From: Actinobacteria bacterium Ga0077541
Lineage (GTDB): Bacteria > Actinomycetota > Thermoleophilia > Miltoncostaeales > Miltoncostaeaceae
NCBI GenBank assembly: GCA_001464995.1
Contig: LNEQ01000276.1
Coordinates: 1-40,573 of the forward strand
Reading direction: 5' to 3'
DNA length: 40,573 bases
Both the position numbers and the translations under genes were made by a program. Below are positions 1 to 8,018 of this stretch, one piece after another; the stretch's first letter is position 1, and every line of letters starts with the position of its first letter. Under the pieces are notes generated by a model. The model made no database searches and was not told the origin of the DNA. It saw nothing but the letters and a program-made list of their open reading frames with translations.

Positions 1-338
1 GCCAGGATCAGGATGACCAGCGCGAGCAGCCCGTGGAATCCGGCGACCCACTCGTCGGCGTCGGCGAAGCCCACCTGGACCACGCTGATCAGCGCGAGCG
101 CGAAGGCGGGCGCGATCTTGGCCCAGGCCTTCCAGTACGCGACCAGGGCCGCGAGGAAGGCGAGGACCGCGAGGCCCTCGACGGAGTGCCCGATCCCGCG
201 GTGGGCGTCGAGCGCGTCCTCGCCGGCGCCGAAGGTATAGGCGGCGATGAAGTAGGCCTGAAGGAAGACCCCCACGATGACGAGACCCGCCGTCACGAGG
301 AGTGCCCACCGGGCGCCGCGCTGTGCTCCTGAGCTCAT
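1..338 (-). CDS. Small multi-TM membrane protein, partial (DUF6220-like)
   Basis: The start is the ATG complementary to 336-338, overlapping the sbcC stop as ATGA, and the frame stays open to the window edge, so the C-terminus is missing. The visible 112 residues contain about four hydrophobic segments: residues 12-36, around 55-68, around 72-88 and at the cut end. The short hydrophilic loop after the first segment carries the conserved-looking string DAHRGIGH. A membrane helix, an Asp-Ala-His turn and a second helix beginning with a His-Gly pattern resemble the DUF6220 family of roughly 120-residue integral membrane proteins, but this is recognition by eye. It is the last visible gene of the nurA-herA-sbcDC operon and is translationally coupled to sbcC. 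No function is known and nothing visible links it to DNA repair except position. Confidence 0.7.
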   Translation of the reverse strand, partial: MSSGAQRGARWALLVTAGLVIVGVFLQAYFIAAYTFGAGEDALDAHRGIGHSVEGLAVLAFLAALVAYWKAWAKIAPAFALALISVVQVGFADADEWVAGFHGLLALVILIL

Positions 339-3085
339 AGGCCCGAGATACTACTCACGCCCGCCGAGTCCTTGGTGACGTGCAGGCTCGCTCCGAGCCT
401 CTCGGCCACCCCGGGCAGGTGGGTGATCACGCCGATCAGCCGCCCGTCGCCCTGCAGGCGCTCCACCCCGACGAGGGCCTGCTCGAGCGAGTCGGCGTCG
501 AGGGTCGAGAACCCCTCGTCGAGGAAGAGGCAGTCGAGCCGGCCGCTCGACTCGGCCGCGACGTCGCCGAGCCCGAGGGCCAGGGCGAGGCTTGCGAGGA
601 AGCGCTCGCCGCCCGACAGCGTCGACGCGGCGCGCAGCCGCTCTCCCCGCCGCCGGTCGACGACCGCCATGGGATCGGGCTCGGCCGCCGCGAAGCGGTA
701 CATGCCGTCGCTCAGCTCCACGAGGTGCTCCGACGCCGCGCGCGCCAGGCGCTCGCGGTAGCGGGCCAGCAGGAAGCGCGGGAACTGGTTGGCCCGCAGG
801 TCGAGCGCGACCTGGCGGTGCAGCTGCGCCCGGGTGGCGGCCTCGGCGGCCTCCGCGGCGAGCGCGCGCGCCGAGGCGGCGACGTCCTCCAGCTCGGCCA
901 GCGCGCGCCGCGCCGCGCCGCGGGCCTCTCCCAGGCGCCGCACCGCCGGGCCCACCTGATCGGCGTCGCCGATTCCGAGCGCGGCGCCCTCGCGCCCGAG
1001 CCGCTCGCGGAGCGTCGCGGCGCGGGCGTCCGCCTCACCGGCGCGCCGTCCGTGGACCGCCGCGGCCTCCAGCGCCGAGGCGCGCAGGCGCCGCGCGGCG
1101 GCGACCAGTTCCTCGGCTCCCGCGTCGTCGTCGGGCGGGTCGAGCCGTCCGCGCGACGCGGCGCGCGCCGCGGCGCTGCGCAGCGCCGCCACCGGGCCCC
1201 GTTCCAGCGCGGCCAGAGCCGCCTCGGCGCGCGACAGCGCGCCGGCGGCCTCCGCGTCGGCCCGCGCGGCCGCGTCGGTGGCGCGCTCGGCATCGTGGGC
1301 CTCCTCGATGGCGGCGCCGAGCGCCTCGGCCGCGGATTCGTGCTCCGCCCACGCCCCGAGGCCGGTGCGCACGCCCTCCACCTCGTCACGGTCGCGCCCG
1401 AGCTGCGCCTCATCGGCGTCGATGCGCGCCGCCTCGCTCGCGAGCGCCGCGTCGAGCGCGCCCAGGCCGTTGCGCGAGGCGGCGATCGCGGCGGCGCGGA
1501 CCTCGGCCCGCGCGGTCTCGTCCGCGTCGTCGGCGTCGGCGTCCGCCTCGGACATCCCCGCCTCCGCCAGCGCCACGGCCGCGTCCTGTGCGGCCCGTGA
1601 GCCCGCCTCGAGCCCGGACTCCGCCGCACGCTCCCGCTCGGCGGCGACGGCCAGGGATGAGGCGGCGAGCTCGCGCGCCCGCCGCGCCGCCGCGAGCGCC
1701 TCCTCCGCCTCGCGGAGCGTGCCGCCCTCGTCGGCGTGGCCTCGGAAGTCGGCACCGCACACCGGGCAGGGGTCGCCCGCGGCCAGCCCCGCGCGCACGG
1801 TCGCGGCGAGGTCGTGCATCCGTGCGCGCTCCACCCGGGCGGCCGCGTCGTCGAGGGCCCGGGCTGCGGCGGCGTCGCGCTCGGCGGCGTCCGCGCGCTC
1901 GGCGGCCGCCGAGGTGTGCGCCGCGATGGCCCGCGCCCGCGCGTCGCGCCCGGCGCGCCACGCGGCTGCGAGCCGCCGGCGCCCCTCGAGCCGGGCGTCG
2001 TCGGCGACGGCGGCCTCGAGGTCCGCCGCGGCGCGGTCGCGCTCCGCCCGCGTGCCCTGCAGGGCCTCCCTCCGCGCGGCGAGCGCCTCCGTCCGCCCCG
2101 GCAGCCCGCCGACCAGCCGCCCCGCGCGCTCGGCCCGTTCCCGCAGGGCCGCGAGATCCGCCGCGCCCCCGCCGTGGCGCGCGCGCAGCGCCTCGCGCGC
2201 GCCCGTCGCGTCCGCGAGCTCCCTCCGGCGGGTCGCGCACAGCGCCTCGGCGCCGGCGATCTCCGCGCGCGCGGCGTCGATCCGGGCGAGCAGCGCCGCA
2301 GCCGCCTCGTCGTCGGGCAGATCGTCGGCCGCCTCGCGGGCCGAGCGCTCCCGGGTGCGCAGACCGTCCGCCGCGGCGGCCTCCTCGGCCATGCGCTCGG
2401 CATGCGGTCGCAGCCGCGACGCTGCGGCGAACCGGGCGGCGGCCTCGCGGGCGGCCCGCGCGACGGCGGTGCGCCGCGCGGCGTCGTGGGCCGGGAGCCG
2501 GGCGATGTCGGCCTCGCGCAGGGCCGCGGCGGCCCGCGCCCCGGCCTCGAGCGCCTGTGCGGCCTCGCGGGCGCCCTCCAGGGAACGGACGCCGAAGAGC
2601 TCGCGGAGGATCGCGTCCCGGTCCTTCGGCGCCGCCGACAGGAAGGCGGCGAACTGCCCCTGGGCCAGCAGCACCGCGCTGGTGAAGGCCTTGAAGCCCA
2701 TCCCGATCACCTGCGCGAGGCGCGAGGCCACGGCCTCCGGCCCCGCGATGGTCTCGGCGGTGGCGCCGCCGTCGTCGGCCAGGCGCTCGAGCAGGTGCCG
2801 GGGCTCCGGCGCCCGCGCACCGTAGCGCCGGGTCATGCGCCACACCTCGCCGCGTGCGGCGAACGTCAGGCGCACCTCGCCGTGCTCGCGCCCGAGCGTC
2901 AGCAGCTCCGCGGGGGTGCTCGGCGCGGGCGTCTTGCCGAACAGGGCGAACGAGATGGCGTCGAGCAGCGACGTCTTGCCGGCGCCGGTGTCGCCGGTGA
3001 TGACCACCAGATCCAGGGGACGCAGATCGATCGTCGCGCGGTCGTACGAGCGGAAGGCGGTGAGGTCGAGCTCCAGCGGGCGCAT
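335..3085 (-). CDS. sbcC: Exonuclease subunit SbcC (Rad50-like ATPase)
   Basis: Rad50-type SMC ATPase that partners SbcD (Mre11) to process double-strand ends and hairpins. The chosen ATG (residues MRPLELDLTAFRSYD) gives 916 aa. The open frame continues about 92 residues upstream, but those are low-complexity shadow sequence inside sbcD. The Walker A motif GDTGAGKTS lies at residues 31-39. A long Ala/Arg/Glu-rich coiled coil is interrupted by a zinc-hook CPVC at 440-443. The ABC signature LSGGE begins near 823, followed by Walker B LFLDEG near 853 and a D-loop STLD. Some SbcC proteins are longer (about 1050 aa), so this one has shorter coils. The ATG overlaps the sbcD stop by one base (TGATG), indicating translational coupling. 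Identification is firm; the start is supported by family homology and the overlap. Confidence 0.97.
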   Translation of the reverse strand: MRPLELDLTAFRSYDRATIDLRPLDLVVITGDTGAGKTSLLDAISFALFGKTPAPSTPAELLTLGREHGEVRLTFAARGEVWRMTRRYGARAPEPRHLLERLADDGGATAETIAGPEAVASRLAQVIGMGFKAFTSAVLLAQGQFAAFLSAAPKDRDAILRELFGVRSLEGAREAAQALEAGARAAAALREADIARLPAHDAARRTAVARAAREAAARFAAASRLRPHAERMAEEAAAADGLRTRERSAREAADDLPDDEAAAALLARIDAARAEIAGAEALCATRRRELADATGAREALRARHGGGAADLAALRERAERAGRLVGGLPGRTEALAARREALQGTRAERDRAAADLEAAVADDARLEGRRRLAAAWRAGRDARARAIAAHTSAAAERADAAERDAAAARALDDAAARVERARMHDLAATVRAGLAAGDPCPVCGADFRGHADEGGTLREAEEALAAARRARELAASSLAVAAERERAAESGLEAGSRAAQDAAVALAEAGMSEADADADDADETARAEVRAAAIAASRNGLGALDAALASEAARIDADEAQLGRDRDEVEGVRTGLGAWAEHESAAEALGAAIEEAHDAERATDAAARADAEAAGALSRAEAALAALERGPVAALRSAAARAASRGRLDPPDDDAGAEELVAAARRLRASALEAAAVHGRRAGEADARAATLRERLGREGAALGIGDADQVGPAVRRLGEARGAARRALAELEDVAASARALAAEAAEAATRAQLHRQVALDLRANQFPRFLLARYRERLARAASEHLVELSDGMYRFAAAEPDPMAVVDRRRGERLRAASTLSGGERFLASLALALGLGDVAAESSGRLDCLFLDEGFSTLDADSLEQALVGVERLQGDGRLIGVITHLPGVAERLGASLHVTKDSAGVSSISGL

Positions 3086-4257
3086 CAGCCGGCCTCCCCG
3101 GCGGGCTCGGCCGCGGCCAGGGCCTCGGCGAACGCCGCCGCCTGGGCCGGCGTCATGGCGCGGCCCTCGCGCCGGTGCCAGTCGCCGTAGAGGTCGGCGA
3201 TCGCCTCGCCCCCCTCGGATGCGGCGTCCGCGCCGGGTGCCTGCTCGTCGTCCGCCGCCGCGTACACGGGCTCCACCCGAAGCGCCCCCGGCACGTCGTC
3301 GCGCACCCGCCGCACCAGGTCCATCACCGGCGCCTCCAGCTCCACCGCGCAGGCGAACCACGCCTCGGGATGGGCGCCGGCCATCTCGCCCAGCCGCTCC
3401 AGCGGGCCGCGCAGCGACACCAGCGGGCGGGCGGCGGTGAGCGCCTCCAGGCGCGTCGTGGTGCGGTCGCCGGCGATCTCGACCACGACCGCGCTCGGCG
3501 CGATGCCCTCGTCGCTGAAGTCGAGCGCCAGCGGGCTTCCCGCGTAGCGCCCGGGAGCCGCGAGCCCCGGGATCGTCTGGGGCCGGTGCACGTGCCCCAG
3601 CGCGATGTAGTCGAGGTCGGCGGGGAGCGAGGCCGAGGAGATCGCGTAGGTGATTCCCATGGTCAGCTCGCGCTCGCCGCCTCCCGCCTTCGCCCGGTCG
3701 ACCATCAGGTGCCCCACCAGGACCGCCGTGCCGCCCTCCTCGCGCCGCCGCCTCACCAGCTCGTCGGCGTACGAGCGGACCACCGACGCCACCCGGTCGG
3801 CGTAGCGGATGCGGGCGTCCTGCACGCTCGCGCCGGCGTCGAGGGCCATGCGCGAGGGCTCCGGCCAGGGCAGCAGGGCGGCGTGGAGCGGTCCGGAGGC
3901 CGTCGGGAGCGTCAGCACGGCGTCCCCGGCGGGGCGCACGCGCCCCGCGACGTGGATGCCCGAGGCGGCGAGGTGCGGCGCGAGGTGGATCCAGAGGTCG
4001 GGGTCGTCGTGGTTCCCCGCCACGGCCAGCACCGGCGCCACCCGCGCCAGCCGCTCCATCGCCCGCAGGCAGGCGCCGAACGCGGCCGGGTCGACGATGC
4101 GCCGGTCCAGTAGGTCGCCCGCGACGATCACGGCGTCCACGCGCTCGCGCTCGGCCACCTCGGCCACCTGGGCCAGGGCCGCCTCGGCCTCGTCCATCCG
4201 CTCGACGCCGAAGAGGCGCTTGCCGAGATGCCAGTCGCCGGTGTGCAGGAGCTTCAT
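3085..4257 (-). CDS. sbcD: Exonuclease subunit SbcD (Mre11-like nuclease)
   Basis: Calcineurin-like metallophosphoesterase nuclease of the SbcCD complex, 390 aa. The two-metal active site is visible: D8 and H10 in the GDWH motif, D48 in AGDLLD, N82-H83 in GNHDD, and the later GHLM and GHVHRP histidine motifs. The C-terminal part is the capping and SbcC-binding region and is less conserved. The ATG start sits 25 bases after the stop of the herA-like gene and the stop overlaps the sbcC start, so both nuclease subunits should be made from one transcript. Archaeal Mre11 is likewise encoded next to HerA, Rad50 and NurA. Nothing appears truncated. Confidence 0.97.
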   Translation of the reverse strand: MKLLHTGDWHLGKRLFGVERMDEAEAALAQVAEVAERERVDAVIVAGDLLDRRIVDPAAFGACLRAMERLARVAPVLAVAGNHDDPDLWIHLAPHLAASGIHVAGRVRPAGDAVLTLPTASGPLHAALLPWPEPSRMALDAGASVQDARIRYADRVASVVRSYADELVRRRREEGGTAVLVGHLMVDRAKAGGGERELTMGITYAISSASLPADLDYIALGHVHRPQTIPGLAAPGRYAGSPLALDFSDEGIAPSAVVVEIAGDRTTTRLEALTAARPLVSLRGPLERLGEMAGAHPEAWFACAVELEAPVMDLVRRVRDDVPGALRVEPVYAAADDEQAPGADAASEGGEAIADLYGDWHRREGRAMTPAQAAAFAEALAAAEPAGEAG

Positions 4258-4282
4258 TGGGCGCCGCCGCTGATGATCAGCG

Positions 4283-6031
4283 CTATCCGAACTCCGCGAT
4301 CGCCGCCTCGGCGCGGGCTCCGGTGGAGACCTCTCCCGACGTGGTCGCCCATGGCGGGAAGGGGATCTCGACCGCGATCGGCGCGGGGACGCTCGGCTGG
4401 CTCACCAGCACGCGCCCCTGCATCAGCAGGCGGGCCCGTGCGCGCGCGGCCGGCCCGAGCCAGCCGTACTCGCTGCGCTCGGCCTCGGCGGCGTCGAGCC
4501 GGCCGGCGATCCGGATCGCCGCGTTCTGCGTGATCTCGGAGGCGACGAGCGAGGCCTGCTGCTGGGCCCCGATCAGGATCACGCCGAGCGACCGACCCCG
4601 CTGGGCGATGTCGATCAGGGTGTCCTTGATCGGCGAGTCGCCCTCCCGCGGTGCGTACTTGTTGAGCTCGTCGAGCACCACGAACTCGATCGGGTCGCGC
4701 GTCCCGGCCTCCTTGGCGCTGAAGGTCTGCGCAAGCAGCGTGCCCACGACGAAACGCTGGGCGAAGTCGTGCAGGCGCGCCAGGTGCACCACGGCGACCG
4801 GCGGCTCGTCCTCGGCGGCGTCGCCGCGCGGGATCGGCGAGGCATCCGATCGCACCAGGCCCCGCAGCCGCCCCGCCGCGCTCTCCAGCCGCCGCACGAA
4901 GGCGCCGATCGTGCCGGAGGCGGCGCGGCCGGTCCAGGCTCCGCCGCCTCCCTCGTCGGCGTCGAGCTCGGCCACCAGCCACTGCACCAGGCCGTCGAGG
5001 TCGTGGAAGGGGCCGGCCATCAGCTCGCTCGCGGGCCGCGCGCCGCGCCGCGCCGGCGCGCCCTCGACCGGGCCGCCCATCAGGCCCACCGAGCCGGGGT
5101 GGTCGATCACCGGCACGGCCCGCCGCAGCAGCTCGCCGCGCACCCGCTCCTCCACGAAGCTGAGCTGGTTGCGCATGTCCGAGGCGTCGGAGAAGCAGAA
5201 CCGCAGCAGGCCCTGCAGCACGAACTCGTGCGGCGTCCAGCCGAAGACCCGCACGCCCTCGTGGCGCGACTCGCAGCTCGGCAGGCGGTGGTCGTCGCGG
5301 CGGGGAGGGGCCCAGAAGGCGACGTCCGGGAAGCCGCCCACGTCCTCGAGCCCCAGGCGCCGCCAGCGGTCGTCGAGGCCGGCCCGGTCGGCCTTGGCCG
5401 CGTAAGTGCGGTTGGGCTCGTCCAGGAACAGCAGGTCCTCGCCCTTCACGTTGAAGAGCAGCACGCGCACGCGCCGCCGCATCCCCTCGTGGGCGAGCAG
5501 CAGGCGGATCAGTGCGAGGGCCGTGCTGGTCTTGGTGGCGACGCCGCTGATGCCCGAGATCGAGACGTGCCCGCCCTTGGTGCCGTCGAGGAAGTCGAGG
5601 TCGATGTGGATCGGCTGGCCGTCGCGGCCGAAGCCGATGGCGAGCTTGCGCTCCATCGTGTCCTCGTAGAGCGCCAGCTCGCGCTCGCGGCCCGCCGCCC
5701 GGCGCACCGGCGCGCCCGGGTGGGGGGCCACCCAGCGCTCGGGATCGACGCGCATCACCTGCACCTCGGCGGTCCGCACCAGCTCGCCCGGCATCTCGCC
5801 GGCGGCGATCACCATCGAGTCGGAGGGCATGCTGGCGCCCTCGTGCATCGCGTACGACTCGGTCACGACGCCGTACGTGGTGACGTCCATCACCGGATCG
5901 GGCGTCGTCACCGCGACCAGGTCGTCCACCTCCAGCGAGCGGCCGTCGCCCAGCCCCACCTGGAAGGTCTGGCTGCTCGAGGCCTGGTGGCCGAGCACCA
6001 CGCCGACGTCGTCGGGCGGCCCGCCGCTCAC
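4283..6031 (-). CDS. herA: HerA-like hexameric DNA translocase ATPase
   Basis: 582-aa HerA/FtsK-superfamily ATPase, predicted to pump DNA while bound to the NurA nuclease. The N-terminal 100 residues look like a HAS-barrel: short beta-rich segments beginning GVVLGHQASSSQTFQVG. The P-loop region, around residues 158-169 (GISGVATKTS), is non-canonical: the usual GxGK glycine is replaced by Thr but K167 and T168 are kept. Walker B is VVLDELNKY with D454 and E455, followed by an arginine-rich segment with QRGRSLGVILIGAQQ, the typical HerA sensor region. The GTG at 6029-6031 overlaps the nurA stop as GTGA and is preferred. The frame stays open upstream to 6904, but that extension is the shadow of nurA. 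An annotation using the longest frame would be about 290 residues too long. Confidence 0.88.
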   Translation of the reverse strand: MSGGPPDDVGVVLGHQASSSQTFQVGLGDGRSLEVDDLVAVTTPDPVMDVTTYGVVTESYAMHEGASMPSDSMVIAAGEMPGELVRTAEVQVMRVDPERWVAPHPGAPVRRAAGRERELALYEDTMERKLAIGFGRDGQPIHIDLDFLDGTKGGHVSISGISGVATKTSTALALIRLLLAHEGMRRRVRVLLFNVKGEDLLFLDEPNRTYAAKADRAGLDDRWRRLGLEDVGGFPDVAFWAPPRRDDHRLPSCESRHEGVRVFGWTPHEFVLQGLLRFCFSDASDMRNQLSFVEERVRGELLRRAVPVIDHPGSVGLMGGPVEGAPARRGARPASELMAGPFHDLDGLVQWLVAELDADEGGGGAWTGRAASGTIGAFVRRLESAAGRLRGLVRSDASPIPRGDAAEDEPPVAVVHLARLHDFAQRFVVGTLLAQTFSAKEAGTRDPIEFVVLDELNKYAPREGDSPIKDTLIDIAQRGRSLGVILIGAQQQASLVASEITQNAAIRIAGRLDAAEAERSEYGWLGPAARARARLLMQGRVLVSQPSVPAPIAVEIPFPPWATTSGEVSTGARAEAAIAEFG

Positions 6032-7068
6032 GCGGCCACCGCGTCGACCTCGGCCACGGCCACCAGCGCCGGTGGCGCAGCGTCGATGCGTGCCGCGAGC
6101 GAGGCGCGGCGCACCGCGCGCAGCGCCAGCCTGCGGTCGCCCATCCGCCGCCGCATCTGGGCCTCGAGGCCCGCGATCGGCGACAGGTTCTGCGGTGCGC
6201 GCGGGTCGCGGTGCGGCCGACCGGCGAAACGCGGCAGCTCGGCCGTGGCGCGGTCGGCCAGGCGCCGGGCCTCGGCCAGGCCCGCCGATCGTGCGACCTC
6301 GCCGCGCAGGATGCCCGCCCAGCCGGCGCAGCCGGCTCCCGGAAGGCGCTGGTACCAGCTCAGGCGGTCCTCGCCGATCGCGAAGAGCGGCGTCCTCTGC
6401 CCGACACCGAGCGCGATCACCGCGCGGGCCTCGTCGAACGGGAGGTACATGCGGTGGTGGCTCTTGATCGCGCCGACCACGGGGCCGCCGGCGTCGCGCA
6501 GGAACGAGAGGCGGCCGTCGAGCACCACGAGGCGGTCGGGCGCGGCCAGGCGCTCGGCGAGCTCCAGCTCCATCTCCTGGCGGAACTGGCCGACCCGCCG
6601 CGCGATGCCGGTCGCCTCCTGCGCGGCGCCGGTGCGCGGCTCCCACGAATAGCCACCGGAGGAGGGCAGCTCCAGCAGGCGGTCGCCGACGGTGAGGATG
6701 AAGCGCTTCACGCTCAGGCCCTCGATCACCGCGGGCCTCCCGTCGCCCGCCAGCACGGCCCCCGCCGCGACGGCGAAGGCCGCACCCGGGACGGCCTCGG
6801 GATCGTCGCCGGCCGTGATCGTCAGCCATGCCTCCACCTGCTGGGCCCCATCGATGAAGGCCAGCTCGCCCCCCGGCGCGTCCGGAGGCGTCAGCGGGCG
6901 CCACGTGACCCCCTCCACCGAGGTGTCGACCGGCGCGGTCTCCATCTCCGAGGGGTCCATGCCCGGTCCGTAGGAGGCGTCCGAGACGTGGATCGAGGGG
7001 TGCGTCAGCGAGGCGTCCACGCCCTGACTGTAGAGCGACGCCCGGACGCGCCTCCGCCCGTACGGCAC
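6028..7068 (-). CDS. nurA: NurA-domain nuclease
   Basis: 346-aa protein recognised as NurA, the RNase-H-fold 5'-3' nuclease that works with HerA. The first acidic motif is LAFIDGAQQ (D73), the second is VVLDGRLSF (D184), and the C-terminal motif PQNLSPIAGLEAQ with the arginine-rich helix after it is typical of the family. The listed GTG start gives an unconserved N-terminus. An internal ATG at 6958-6960 (MDPSEMETAP) is an alternative, and neither has a clear Shine-Dalgarno, so the true start is uncertain by about 36 residues. The stop overlaps the herA start, so NurA and HerA are probably coupled stoichiometrically. It is the first gene of the operon and is divergent from the DsbA-like gene, with about 70 bases between them that must hold the promoter. 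Confidence 0.85.
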   Translation of the reverse strand: MPYGRRRVRASLYSQGVDASLTHPSIHVSDASYGPGMDPSEMETAPVDTSVEGVTWRPLTPPDAPGGELAFIDGAQQVEAWLTITAGDDPEAVPGAAFAVAAGAVLAGDGRPAVIEGLSVKRFILTVGDRLLELPSSGGYSWEPRTGAAQEATGIARRVGQFRQEMELELAERLAAPDRLVVLDGRLSFLRDAGGPVVGAIKSHHRMYLPFDEARAVIALGVGQRTPLFAIGEDRLSWYQRLPGAGCAGWAGILRGEVARSAGLAEARRLADRATAELPRFAGRPHRDPRAPQNLSPIAGLEAQMRRRMGDRRLALRAVRRASLAARIDAAPPALVAVAEVDAVAA

Positions 7069-7139
7069 GCTATCGTCGCTCGGACCGGCCGCGTGGGCGG
7101 CCGGATCGGGGTGGATCCGCGGAGAGAGAGGCCGGACAC

Positions 7140-7838
7140 GTGAACAAGCGATACATCTGGGGCGCCATCGCCGCCGCCGTCGTGGTGGTTGCGGTGCTCG
7201 TCGGCCTCAACCTCGCCGGGGGCGACGACGACGACGGCGGCGGCGCGGCGGCCGGCCTCACCGGCGTGGCGGCCGTGCAGGAGAAGTTCGAGGGGCTCGA
7301 GCAGGCCGGCGCCACGGTGGGCGACCCCGCGGCCCCGGTGGAGATCGTCGAGTTCGGCGACACCTCCTGCGGGGTCTGTCAGAGCGCCTCCGAGACCACC
7401 ACGCCCGAGATCCTCGACCGGCTGGTGCGCACCGGACAGGCGAAGTTCACCTTCCGGCCGGTGGCCTTCATCAGCCCCAGCTCCGAGCGCGGCGCGCTGG
7501 CCGGCGAGGCCGCCGCCGCGCAGGACGCGATGTGGCCGCTGATCGAGCTGATCTACGCCAACCAGGGTTCCGAGGCCGAGGACTGGCTGACCGACGACGT
7601 GCTGCGCGAGGCCGTGACCGCCCTCGGTCTGGACGTCGCCCAGTGGGAGGCCGACTACGCGAGCGAGGCCGTCGCGAGCGCCTTCTTCGAGGCGGACGCC
7701 GCGTGGAAGGCGGCCGGCGGCACCGGCACCCCGACCTACGTCGTCACGGGCCCGCGCGGCACCGAGACCTTCGACGGCAACGTCGGGATCGGTCCGATCG
7801 AGGAGGCCGTCGCCGAGGTGGGCCCCGCCTCCCCCTGA
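7140..7838 (+). CDS. Membrane-anchored DsbA-like thioredoxin-fold protein
   Basis: 232 aa. It has a short basic N-terminus, one membrane anchor (residues 7-26) and an acidic/Gly linker (GGDDDDGGG). The thioredoxin_4/DsbA-like domain follows, with the redox pair CGVC at C77 and C80 in the context EFGDTSCGVC and a cis-proline motif GTPTYVV near residue 190. This is the layout of extracytoplasmic disulfide oxidoreductases of actinobacteria, which fold or isomerise exported proteins. The GTG start is supported by the purine-rich GGAGAGAGAGG about 10 bases upstream. It stands alone on the plus strand, is divergent from nurA, and is followed by a strong hairpin. The specific substrate or partner (for example VKOR) is not visible in the window. 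Confidence 0.85.
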   Translation: MNKRYIWGAIAAAVVVVAVLVGLNLAGGDDDDGGGAAAGLTGVAAVQEKFEGLEQAGATVGDPAAPVEIVEFGDTSCGVCQSASETTTPEILDRLVRTGQAKFTFRPVAFISPSSERGALAGEAAAAQDAMWPLIELIYANQGSEAEDWLTDDVLREAVTALGLDVAQWEADYASEAVASAFFEADAAWKAAGGTGTPTYVVTGPRGTETFDGNVGIGPIEEAVAEVGPASP

Positions 7839-7844
7839 TCCTCG

Positions 7845-7886
7845 CCCCGGCGCGCGCGGCCCCCTCCGGGCCGTCGCGCGCCGGGG
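7845..7886 (+). terminator. Strong GC hairpin after the DsbA-like gene
   Basis: A perfect 12-bp stem, 7845-7856 pairing with 7875-7886, continues inward with a second GGCCC/GGGCC stem (7858-7862 with 7868-7872). It begins 6 bases after the stop codon. No T-run follows, so it would be a tract-less terminator of the kind often proposed in high-GC bacteria. Confidence 0.55.
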
Positions 7887-7915
7887 TCCGGTGGCGTGGC
7901 ACCGTGCCCCTCGGC

Positions 7916-7942
7916 TCAAGTCGGGCTCTGCGGGCGCGATAA
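7916..7942 (+). promoter_or_regulatory. Candidate sigma-28 (FliA/WhiG-type) promoter for cheW
   Basis: TCAAGTCG at 7916-7923, an 11-base spacer, then CGCGATAA at 7935-7942. The known flagellar sigma-28 consensus is TAAAGTTT-N11-GCCGATAA: the spacing is exact and the CGATAA core is intact. It lies about 76 bases before the cheW ATG and just after the preceding terminator. Placement before a chemotaxis gene strengthens the call. No experimental support is available. Confidence 0.5.
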
Positions 7943-8018
7943 GGCGGGGGAGGTGGGTGGGTCGGCGCGCGGACGCCGCGTCCCCACCCGCCGTATCGAG
8001 CCACGTCAAGGAGACGGT

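Noticed and set aside
592-2685. 697-codon plus-strand frame rich in Pro and Arg opposite sbcC
   Set aside because: Antisense shadow of a GC-rich gene: no domain, biased Arg/Pro content, and the opposite strand carries clear SbcC motifs.
4283-6904. 873-aa version of the HerA-like protein
   Set aside because: The first 290 residues are shadow of nurA. The GTG at 6031 overlaps the nurA stop as GTGA and begins the recognisable HAS-barrel.
335-7068. HerA-NurA phage-defence island
   Set aside because: Linked to sbcDC in one operon with normal base composition and no mobile or toxin genes nearby; repair is the simpler reading, though defence is not excluded.
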